Assembly (NCBI GenBank): GCA_949987565.1 | Contig: OX465119.1 | Span: forward strand, 13,184,578-13,248,577 | Direction of reading: 5' to 3' | From: Luidia sarsii | Lineage: Eukaryota; Echinodermata; Asteroidea; Paxillosida; Luidiidae | DNA: 64,000 nt | Shown: positions 36,001-48,000 of the stretch, piece after piece | Position numbering within the stretch: the stretch's first letter is position 1 | How the letters are laid out: every line of letters begins with the position of its first letter | The notes under the pieces: model-generated | Told to the model about the DNA's origin: nothing | What the model saw: only the letters and a program-made list of their open reading frames with translations | Database searches by the model: none | Made by a program: the position numbers and the translations under genes

Positions 36001-39000
36001 TCCCAGTTCTATTTGTCAGTCCTGGCTGGCAGTCTACCGCCAATAGGGGATGGAGGCTGATGCCTTGCTTCAGACTAGTCACCCCTCTCCCAGTTCTATT
36101 TGTCAGCCTTGGCTGGCAGTCTACCACCAATAGGGGATGGAGGCTGATGCCTTGCTTCAGACTAGTCACCCCTCCCAGTTCTATTTGTCAGTCCTGGCTG
36201 GCAGTCTACCGCCAATAGGGGATGGAGGCTGATGCCTTGCTTCAGACTAGTCACCCCTCCCAGTTCTATTTGTCGGCCATGGCTGGCAGTCTACTACCAC
36301 CAGGGATGAAGGCTCATGTCTTGCTTCAGACTAGTCACCCCCTCCCAGTTCTATTTGTCAGTCTTGGCTGGCAGTCTACCATCAATAGGGATGGAGGCTG
36401 ATACCTTGCTCCAGAGTAGTCACCCCTCTCCCAGTTCTATTTGCCAGCCTTGGCTGGCAGTCTACCACCAATAGGGATGGAGACTCATGCCTTGCTTCAG
36501 ACTAGTCACCCCTCCCAGTTCTATTTGTCAGCCTTGGCTGGCAGTCTACCATCAATTGGGATGGAGGCTCATGCCTTGCTTCAGACTAGTCACCCCTCCC
36601 AGTTCTGTTTGTCAGCCTTGGCTGGCAGTCTACCACCAATAGGGATGGAGGCTTGTGCCTTGCTTCTGACTAGTCATCCCTCCCAGTTCTATGTGTCAGC
36701 CTTGGCTGGCAGTCTACCACCAATAGGGGATGGAGGCTGATGCCTTGCTTCAGACTAGTCACCCCTCCCAGTTCTATGTGTAAGCCTTGGCTGGCAGTCT
36801 ACCGCCAATAGGGGATGGAGGCTGATGCCTTGCTTCAGACTAGTCATCCCTCCCAGTTCTATGTGTCAGCCTTGGCTGGCAGTCTACCGCCAATAGGGGA
36901 TGGAGGCTGATGCCTTGCTTCAGACTAGTCATCCCTCCCAGTTCTATGTGTAAGCCTTGGCTGACAGTCTACCGCCAATAGGGATGAAGGCTGATGCCTT
37001 GCTTCAGATCATTCACCCCTCTCCCAGCTCTAGCCGGTCAGTCTTTCCTAGCCGACAGAGCAACCACTCTAACTCCTGACTTGTCCATTTTCTGTCCTCG
37101 CGCCCCGCCAGGACTCGGAAGGGGTTGACATCATGCTGGGAGTCTGCGCCAACGGTCTCCTCATCTACCGTGACCGCCTGAGAATAAACCGCTTTGCCTG
37201 GCCCAAGATCCTCAAGATTTCCTACAAGCGAAACAACTTCTACATCAAGATCAGGCCGGGAGAGGTGAGAGAGACTCGTCCTTCTCCACCCACCCTTACC
37301 ACCCTCCCCGCTTCTATTGGCAGTTTGGGCACCGGGCTAGTAAATTGAGTTTTTTGCTAGCCCGCAGCAAGTTTGACTAGCCCTGTAAAATTGATATTGA
37401 ATTTAAACAAGGTTATTAGGTCAAGTAAAACAAATTATTAGTTTCTACTTTCTCATCTCCGCCCGCATAGGTTGTTTTTGGCACCACACCGCTGTCTACT
37501 TTTACTAGTCCACCGGGCTAGCAAAGTGGGTAATTTTACTAGCCCACAGCTGTTTTTACGAGACAATGACTGCCGGGCTAGTGCTAAGGTCGAGCCCTGG
37601 TTATGGAGTGCGTCCCAATAGAAAGTCACCCCATGACGACCCTCTGCTTAAAGAATGCACTCCCCCAAAAAACGAGTGCATCGATGCCTAGGGCTAGAGG
37701 AGCATCACCTACGGTCCGCTCACTGTTTGATGAGCTGCAGGGTATCGGTATATTCATGACCGTTCCCGCATTACTGCAGTTGGCCGCTTGGACTTTAGCG
37801 CCTCTCTTGGCAACCAGGGGTCAGCTTCACAGAGCCGCGTCTGCTCAGGGTGAAAATTCTTCCCTGTGGCTGTGCAAATAGGGCCTATTACGATGCGATG
37901 TCAGTTGCTTCTGACTGGTATTCCACTCTTCTTTACTTTAGCGTGAAACACAAGTGATGTTTGGGTTGGCAAAGTGATCTTGTGAATCATGACATTTTGT
38001 GCTAAAAGCAAATTTTGGCGCTTAAAGCCCCTACACAACATTGGTAAGATTGAAACAGAAATGTTCACAGATTTACATGAAACTTATACAGTTTGAAGAT
38101 GGTTATACATGTAGTAGAAACCTCTCACTGAAATATTTCTGCCTAAAATGTTGTATTTTGGGAGAAATGAGTAAAAGAAATAGTTTACGTCTCACCGAGA
38201 TCTAAACTATTTTTCAGAACAGTATGGCGTTGAATGCTGCATTTTCGCGAAACAAATGAAGAGGTTTTCACGATTTTCTCGAGACTCGGTTGGCAGATTG
38301 AGCTGAAATTTCCACAGGCGTGCTATTTCATGCATATGTTGGATCAGACAACATATGGATGCTATTCTTTGACCTCGACCAATGTTGTGTAGGGGCTTTA
38401 AGCAGCTCTATGAAATTGGCCCCTGGCGATAATGATTCCTGATCAGCCTGCTGTCGGTGGACTAGAGAAGGGGGAGGCGTGCCGTAGGCCAAGGTCGAGC
38501 TCTTCCCCTCGATGCTCAATCTCTTCCTCTTCCTCCTCCTCCTTAGTTCGAGCACTTTGAGAGCACCATTGGCTTCAAGCTGGCCAACCACCGAGCCGCC
38601 AAGCGTCTCTGGAAGGTATGCGTGGAGCACCACACCTTCTTCAGGTAAGCCAAATGCCCAAAACTGCAAAAAGTGGTCCAAAACTGCTCAGAATGCACCA
38701 CAGAGCATCTAGAATCCAAACCCCACGCCGTAAGGGCTTCGTGCTTTGCGCTCGCAGTTTCATTCGCACATCTTTTTTTTACAATTCAAGAGTTGCATTA
38801 CTGCTTACTACATGCATCTGCTCTTGCTCCTCACTTACTCCTCTCCCTTCTTGTCCCCCTCCAGGTTGGTCTCCCCCGAGCCCCCACCCAAGAGGACGCT
38901 CTTCCGTCTGGGCTCCAAGTTCCGTTACAGCGGCCGCACCCAGTTCCAGACGCGCCAGGCCAGCTCCACCATCGACCGCGAGAACCCCAAGTTTGACCGC

Positions 39001-42000
39001 GCCCTGGGCGGCCGTCTCTCCCGCAGCATGGACGGTGGTGGGTCTCTCTCGCTTCTCTTAACCACTTCACGCCGGGACCTCCGAATCCGGAGCTCCATTG
39101 GCTTGACTAAGCGACGGGGACCTCCGAATCCGGGCACGACTATTGTCCACATTCTAAACAAAGACTCTTTTCAGCTTAGAACAAAGCAATACGAATCAGT
39201 ACAAAGACCCTTTTTGATGCAAGTTGCCACATGAATTGGAAGATTAGCAGCAGTAATTGTGCAATTGTGGGACTTTTACTGTGGAGGATCGAGGGATACC
39301 ACGCTGCCGCTGAAAGCACGCGGGGGACATTGTCTTTGCATGCCACACAGCCCAACTGTCGTCGGTCTGGCGTTGGAATTCCCCCCACATTCTTTACCGT
39401 AATCTGTACGCTCAGTTGTGGCCGACCAACTCAAAGATTTGACTGCCTGGAGTGGAGGCTGGAGTATGCGGTCAGGGATTGACAGCGCCGTACACGCACA
39501 CACACACACAAGTCTGTTACGGTCCATTGACGACGCATAATGGGCCCTTTTTCGAATGGATAATCTCTTGACAAAAGCCACAACGACGTCCAAATTGTGC
39601 CAGGTTTTACTCTCTTGTGAAGAAAACTCTGCAATGCAATGTCCGATTTTGAAATTTTTTAATTGTTCCGTGTTTCTGAAGATATGTTCTTTCATTTGAA
39701 ATCAATTTGATTAGCATTGATGGTCCCGTGAAATTTCCCGTCTGAACTGCCTGTTTGAATGTTTGCGTCACGGCCGTTTTTGTCGTCATCAGGTTACGGC
39801 GGTCAGATTGACCGGGAGGAGCGTCCGGACGAGGTGATCCTGGCCCAGCAAGCTAAGGTGCAGGAGTCGGAGCGCCCTCGCAGCCAGTTTGAGCAGCAGC
39901 TGGAGTACGCCGACAACAACGAAGACGAGCAGAAGGTAACGCGGGGGCCCCTTCACAAATCCGTTGGTCTGGCTCGGGCTCAGGCTTAGTCTCTGTCTGA
40001 CAAAACCCGAAAATACAGGTTGTGGTTTGTCCCCCGATTTTGAAGGTTTGTTGGCTTGATAAGTACAGGGGTGGATTTCACAAAGCCTTACGATGCATTG
40101 TAACTCGATTTACGATGGATTACCCATCGTGAGTTGTGATACACCGTATGGTTTCTGTGAGTTGCTCATTGTCTTGCGATTGGTCATAAGTTCCGATGAG
40201 TTTGGTGAAATCGACGGCTGAGAATTCACCAAGAAACCGGGGCCAAATGCTTTTTTTTGTCTAGATGCTTGTGACATTACAACGGGTAAGATAAATATGG
40301 CCAAAGCCTAAGCCCTAGCCTAAGCCTTCAATTCTTACACTGCCACAGCCTGGGGGAGGGGGGGGGAAGTAGTAGGTGTGTCAAGATGGATGGATCGATG
40401 GATGATGGCAACTTCAAGATGGAACGTGAAGACAATGCAATTGCATAGCAGCAACATCCTAGGGTACCAGCCAAGGCAGGGTGAGAGTGTATTTAGGTTG
40501 AAGGGTACCAGTGGAAGGCAGTTATAGGCGGGGAAGCCATTGCGAGTTGTCAGCAGACTACCAGTTAACCGTAGATCGCCCTCATCCACTCTCTCCCCTT
40601 TTCCAACTGTCAGGCCATCAATTTTTTTAATTTTTTTTATTTTTTTTTATTTTTATCTTAAACTATTTTTGTTGAACAATTGTCCAAAAAAAAGTTGCAT
40701 TTTGTCGACTCGGACGACGAGGACAAAGAAAAGGAAGCGAACGAGGACAATGCGGGAAACAAAGAAAAGGAAGACAGCCAAGAGAGGTCAAAGGAGGATG
40801 TGGTATGTCAAAGGTCATCCTCCCTTTGCGGAATGCGGCCTTGGATGCATAATGGAGAAAGAAAAAAGAAAAAACCACCTGTACATTAAAAACGCCTCTC
40901 TACTATTATTAACCATGAATGCACTGCTCTGATTGACGTCCTCCTACTTAAAGTAGTTTGGTCCTTTGCCTCTCTCCTCTCCTCTCCGCAGTGAGTAGGG
41001 TCTGACCATTTCTATCGTGGCAGGTATCGTAGCAGCCTCCTCTCTTCCGCGTCCAAAGGCCCTGCTCGAGACAAGCAGTCCTGCTAGGGTGGAAATGGTC
41101 AGGCCCGTGGAACCTTTCCCAAGGATGTTGAGATTTCCGGCCGTTAAAGGTGTTTCAATGAGCATTCTGACCGCATTTACTTTGTGCGTTGCTCATCGAG
41201 TGGCGGCTGAAATTTGAAGAAAGAAAAAAAAGGAAAAACCCGCTATCGACCAAACAATTGATGACTTTTCTGCATCTCTCTCTCTGATGATGCGTTTCTC
41301 TCTCTTTGATGCGTTTTTTCCCCCCCTCTCCACCTCCTTCAATCTCGTTTGATGTGACCTGGAAAGGGTGTTGTTTTCTGTGACACGCCAGCTCTCCCGG
41401 TATTTTTTTTCACTGAGAAAGACGACAAACGTCCTTCCAGTGTTTTCTTCTCAAAGCTCATCTCCCTCTCTCTCTCCCATTTGGAATTGTGTCACTGCGT
41501 AATGCCGTTTGATGCATCAGAAAAAAAAAGTAAACAAAAAAAGCATTTGCCATTTATCCAAACCAGTGTCATTTTTTCTTCCTGCTTTGCATTTGCATTC
41601 ATCGGACATCACCGTTTTGTTTCATTTTTCCCCCCTTTGCCTTGACTATTGAAGCTAAATGAGACAAAGACTGATTCGATATAACATGACGTTTGCGTCG
41701 AGGAGAATGTAATTCAATGAGGGTTTGTTACATGTATATCTATGATGCAACGCGATACTCACCGATATACATCATTCGAATCTGCCACATGACCTCGACC
41801 AGCTCGGTGGTCAAGTGGTTCAGACATCTGCACTAGGCAGCAGGAATCGCGGGTTCGAATCACGCCCGAGCTGCCTGAAATTCTTTCGTCAGGCATCGGA
41901 CAAAGCACTGGGCATCCAGTGTGTATTACGTCGAGCAGGGCAAACCCTCATTGAAAGACCGATTCGTCGCAATCCTTTCAAAGGCATACCAGATTGGATT

Positions 42001-45000
42001 GTCTTAGAGAAGAGGCGGGGAGGTGGATAGAATTGAATTTGTGCTTAGACTCCTGACCTTTGCCTGCGAGACTTGCCGGCCTCTCGCCTACGCGTAGATG
42101 GCGAGAGTGCAATGCCCCCTAGATGCACACAGTAGCCTCCAATCGCTAACTACGCGTCTTTCATGCAGACTTGCACGCCTAGCACCCAGTGAAGTGTAGC
42201 TCCTAGATGGGAGATAGACAGAGAATCTTTATGGCTTAACAAGATTAGCAGATGTTTCCCCCAAGTTTAGATAATGCACACACATCCAATCAATGATGTG
42301 TTTTGTTGTTGTTTAATTCTGGATTAACCATCCACGTTATCTGTGCGATATGTGCAGTTGGTTGCTGTCCCAGGTTCATGTAGTCCGAGTAATGTCCACA
42401 TTTTGGCCTGGAGGACATACATCAGGTGTATGCTGCACCTCAAAGGTGTGAACCCTGCCTGTAAATATCAGAAAAACTCAAATTGATTTTTTTTTTTTTT
42501 TTTTTTTTTTTTACAGTCGGTCTGCAATTATCTTGAAAATACCCATCGAATTGAAAAATTGGCAAAGAAAACTTGGACTGGACCGGGACTTAACCCGAGA
42601 CCTCTGGACTAACATACCGGTGTTCTTCCCACCTGAGCTATCCAGCCCTTAGATGGTGGCCTTCCCAAATAGTCAACTTGTCTTTGCAGAGTCAGGGGTG
42701 CCAGCCAGAAGCAAATACCCATCTCTATGTAGCTGAAAATGACAATCCCTCTGACAGGATATCATTGGCTTTTCCGCCACTTAAAGCAAGCATCACAGAA
42801 AATCCCATTTTTCCCCCTTCTATTGATCATTTTTGTATGATTCCTTACCATTGGCATTTAGTCATGTTTGCATCAGAAGCATGACCATTGCTCCTTGATT
42901 CCCCCAGAGATTGGGTTCATGCTCTTGACATCCAAATCTCCTACCTGTCCTCCTTACTCTGTTTTTGCTTCCTTCCTTTCCTCTTTCAGTCTGATCTGTC
43001 TTCAAAAGAAAAGAATTGGAGTAAATTTGATCTAATCATGGAATGTGTCTTTCTCTATGAAGGACAAGTCAGGACAGGAGGGTTTTTTTTTAAAGGGGGT
43101 GCCTATTTCCCTTCAGGGTGTGTATATTTCCCCTCTGGGTTTGTATATTTCCCTTCAGGGTGTGTATATGCCCCTCAGCGGGTAGTACCTATCTCCCTGT
43201 GTGATGCAATGATCACCCTCCACGGTGTGGAAATGTCCCTAGCAGGTAGTGCCTATCTCCCTGCATGGTACATCTATCACCCTCCAGGGTGTGTATATGT
43301 CCCCAAGCAGGTAGTGCCTATCTTCAGGCATGGTGCACCTATCTCCCTCCAGGGTGTGTATGTCCATCACCAGGTAGTGCCTATCTCCCTTCAGGGTGTG
43401 TATATGTCCTCTGACACATTGTGCTATATTTGCCTGCAGAGAAAATTCCTATCCCCTAGCAAGGCATATCCACTCACATATTTCCCTCAGCAAGGTGGAA
43501 CTTTTTTCCTGTTAATAGTTGAGCATGTCTATTTCCCATCAGCTGGACATAGTATATTTCTTCTGACAGGATCTGTCTTTTAATAGAGGGATATTTCTTG
43601 CAGGGCACATATGTCTATTTATTCCCTCAACAAAAGTTTGCCAAAATTTCCTACTGAAGGTTGTTTCTATTTCTCTTAAGTGGTAACTATTTCCCTCTTG
43701 CAGGACATATATCCCCAAGCAGGGCTTGATTATTTCCCTTGTACAGTAGTTTGTATATATTCCTATTCCATATTTGCTCAAAGGAGGAGATACATGTACA
43801 TGTATATTGACCTCTAGCAAGGCTTGGCTATTTCCCTGAGTGGTTTGTATATATTTCCCCGAACCAGGGCACATATCACCCAAAGAGGGCATATATTAAC
43901 CCCAAGCAGGGCTTGGCTATCCCCCAAGAGGATGATATATCTCCCTCCCCCAGCAAAGCAGGGGATTTTTTTTTTTTTCAAAGCAGGGCATATAATAACC
44001 TCCAAGTTGGCCATATAAAGCTATTTCTCATTACCTCTTTCTTCCCATTTGCAATCTTTGCCTCTTCCCCCCCCCCTCCTGCCTTCTCCGACCCACCTGT
44101 CCCCCCCCCCTCCTGCCTTCTCTGACCCACCTGTCTCTCCCCCCCCCCCCCACCCCGAATCACGCCGACACAGTCTCAGGACCATGACATCACCTCGGAC
44201 GAGGGGGATTACGATGGGGTAGACCCCGAAATGGCCGAAAAATTTGAGGAGATCAAGATGTCATACTTTTCGGTCTGTTGCTTCTCTCTAATCCTTCTCA
44301 CCCTTCTGTTCCCCTCCGTTAAAACCTGAATGTCTTTGTTTTTCCGTTGTTGTTGTTTTTTTGTCCAAGAAAAAAAAAATCATCTTCATGTAGTCTTGTG
44401 TCTATTCCTTTCATGTTTTTTTTATTTGTTGGAGATTTGCATCCAGTACTAGATGGTGTGTTTCCACAGTGACTTAGATCCCAGATATTTTCCAATTGTG
44501 GTCTTTGTGGGTTGTCAAAATGCATGCATCCTTACAATTTCATTGACCCTTGAATTTTGTGCGTGTGTGATGGTGTCTGATAAAAGTGCATTTATAAGTT
44601 TCTGAAATTGGCGCTGTGCTAATTACAAAGCACCAGCCTGTATTAAAGAGAACGATTCTCAACTTCCGCTCACAGTTTATGTTGGTTTGTCTGTACTTGG
44701 ACCCAATCCGTTCTCAGTGTCAGCACGCTGTATTCTCTGCCACAATCCCACACACCTTACCCCCCCCCCCCACCTTGAAAGGGAAAAACCAAAAAACAAA
44801 AACAAGAAGAACTTACCAAATTTCACCTATCTTTTCTTCCACAAAGCTCGGGTTGAAAACTAACTTTCTTTTTGTCGTTTTTTTTCATCAGTCATTGGTG
44901 CTCCTGTCTATTGCAATTCCTAGCCTTCTTTCCAGTCTGAACCTCTGCTGTACCGTACTTCCCCCTCTGCCTGCATTTCTCTCCCCCCTCCCACCTTGTT

Positions 45001-48000
45001 TTGTGCTTGCCTTTCCACCAGTCTCTCGTGCGGCGTCTTATCTTTTTCGGCAGCAGCCCTCCCGAAGGAAACGAATAGCGCCCTCGCCTGACGTTGCTGT
45101 GCTCTGATTTTCATTGGTGTGAAAATGTTTTTGGTTTGTGTTTATATGGTCTGCGTGCATGAGTCTTGACAGGGAGAAGCGTGCATGCCGGAAGACGAAA
45201 TGCTGACGATGAGCTTTGAGAGAAAGGCTAGTCACCAAACTGGATTTGGGGTTTTTGGAAGGAGAGAGTGCAATGAGGTGTTTGCTCTACTCAATGTAAC
45301 AATGTAATGTACAATGTAATCAGTACTTTGCCCTATTGCCTGGTGTACAATTTTATATTTTTTTTTAAATAATAAAAAATACATAAAGTGATATACAAAA
45401 ATGTTGCAAACTGCTTACTGACTAAAATTACCAAAATGCAAATCTCAAAATTTAGTGGGCCTGACGTTTTGATCCTAGCAGGACCTTTCTCTGCGTTTGA
45501 GAAAGGTCCTGCTAGGATTGAAACGTCAGGCCCACTAAATAATTTTTAGAATAAAAAAATACAAGCAGCTCAGGCAGGATCCTACCCCGAATTGGTGATA
45601 TTTTTTATAGCAGGCAATCAGGAAAAGCACTGAGCACACAATATTGCATTGAGTCCGGCAAACCCTCATTGAATTACATTCTCATCGACGCAAGAAGAGG
45701 ATCGAAGTAGACAATTACGAAAACTAAGCATTGACAATTTATTGCAGTAGCGCTGAGGAAACCGCGTTTACTCATTCAAATTTTTTGGCACAGAGCGTCT
45801 GAACTCTGAAATGCGCTAACAAATCCTCCGGTCCTTTTTTTAATCAAATGACAATTTGAGCGGTTTTCAATCCTAAAGTTGGTTGAAAGGCCATTACTTT
45901 TCTCCACACTCTCATGGCCTTGAAAGTCCTTCAAAACTCGGAAGAGAGATTTAAAAGAAAATCAAGGCGGCTGTGACGTTTTGATCCTAGCAGGGCCATT
46001 CTGCAAGGATCGAAACTTCAAGCCCTCTAAAAATTTTCAGATTGGCTTGAAGACATTACACTAAGGAAGACAATCTGGTGAGATTTTTTGTTTGGGGGGG
46101 GGGATGGTTGAAGACACTGAGGTCTAGTCTGAACTCTTTCACCACAGAGTTTATCCGTGACTTCTGACAGAATTTATTCGGAAAAGGTTTGCAAAAAGCA
46201 GCTGCCAGTGGCCTGCTGGCCGGAAGTGAACATTGCTCGAGCCGTTGTGAGCAACTCGTCATAGGGAAAGAGTTAAAATAACGATGCCTGGGCCCTGTAC
46301 ATGTACCTGTAGTTTGCCTGTTGATCCCCAGCAGGACGAAGAGTTGGTGTTTAACAAGATGACAGGGTGGAAACGTCACAGACAATAAGCCCCACCATAT
46401 TGTAAAGCCGTGTCCGCACTGGACTTATTTTTTACCGAGCCCATGGGTAACATTCCAATTGGTCAATCTTCCAGGCGTCCGCACTTGGACTATTCGACTT
46501 GGGTAAACTAACCGAGACGATCGGTAAAACTAACCGACTGGCGCAAACAAACGCATGAGGGCACTTTCGTGGTGACCTCTCACCGGATGTCTGTACACAA
46601 TCTACCGGCCGTGTGTGTACATTATGTACAGTACATGTGCATGTACTGTAGTCACGTTGCTACCCCACGCCCGCACGAGTCTTGCACCGGACCGGATGTG
46701 TTTTTTTACCGAGTCGTTTACCGAGATGTCGTGTCCGGACTGGACTTTTTGGCTCGGTTAAACTGACCTGGTCAATTTAAGCGGGCAGAAGTTGGTCGGT
46801 TAAACTACCCATTCGAGTCGGGTAAGTTACCTTGTAGGAAAACTTCCTGGGTTTTAAAATGGACTTAAAATGGTCAATTTACCCATTTGCTCGGTTAGTT
46901 TACCCATTTTAAGTCCAGTGCAGAAGCGGCTTAAGACATGTCCCGTGGTCCCATCAGATGGCTGTGCAGGGGTATCGGGGATGGAGAGCGGTACCGAATA
47001 TTTGAGACCGAATATCACAAACTCTCCGACGACGTCATCACATTAACCTCTCCCTTACCTGTCTCACCTTTTTTTCTTTTGTACCCGATTGCACTGACTT
47101 CTTGTTTGTAGAAGTTTTATTTGGACGATACCTCTGTCTACCATTGATTTGTTTTTCCCCCCATTTGCTCTGCCTTTCCCCAGCATGGTGTGTCGTTATT
47201 TATGTTGATTTTTGTTGAGATTCGTCATTGAGTTCTGGATGTTTACATTGATTTGTGTTGATTTTCATGGTTGAATTTTGAAGAGTCAGGTAGTACAGAA
47301 TTGGTTACATCTCTCTCAGATTTTTTTTAATTTTTTTTAATTTTTTTTTTATCTCTGTCACTAATATTTTTTTAAAGAATGGTTGCTGGACAAACATGCA
47401 TCTCTCCTCGAGGCACCTGTGTGTCATTTTGTGGATTTCTGCTGCCACTCCATTCTGTCTGACAAGGGGCGAGTCCATTCCAGATCAGGGGGTGGTTTAG
47501 ACGGGCAGCGGGGAGCTTAAGGAGGGGCCCAAAACTCCTCCATCGAGGGTCATATCACTAGCTCAACTCCGCAACTCAACCGTAGACCACAAAATACTCA
47601 GCGTCCTCTGAATGGTTGCACAAAAAAAAGATAAAGGTTTCATCGCATACATGGATCATTTTGAGCTCTGACTGACAGCTTTTTCCCACGCAGAAAGTTA
47701 GCCACTATGGTCAGCATAAACACAGGTAACGGTGTGAAAGGACAAGCTGCCTGTTTCATGCTTTCTGTTACCATTCACAAGTCTGAAATGCCCAGGGTTT
47801 TGACATTGACATCCAAAGCAACAACAACAGCAAAGAATCAAAGTTTCCACTCATTAGTGCTTCTCAGAACCACATCTCTTCTCAGAGGAGTCAACCTGCA
47901 CAGTATCCACAAACTGCACTTATGAGCAAAAAATCAATTCTGGGGCTGCATGTTGTATGTTTTTACAGCCATTTTTTTTTTCACTTTTTATTTTTTTAAA

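Noticed and set aside
38831..39161. Minus-strand frames over the FA exon
   Set aside because: Antisense shadow of a GC-rich, well-conserved + strand exon.
40540..40932. 130-codon frame overlapping the acidic linker exon
   Set aside because: It is in a different frame from the exon that joins in phase; its Lys/Arg/Thr run is the shifted reading of the acidic codons.
42888..43583. 231-codon frame with [11 protein letters not shown] repeats
   Set aside because: Coincides with a degenerate minisatellite in an intron; no splice sites match the phase of the neighbouring exons.
47694..47725. Small exon-like segment with acceptor CCACGCAG and donor GTAACG ([10 protein letters not shown])
   Set aside because: 32 bp is not a multiple of three while both neighbouring exons are in phase 0, so inclusion would break the 4.1 frame.
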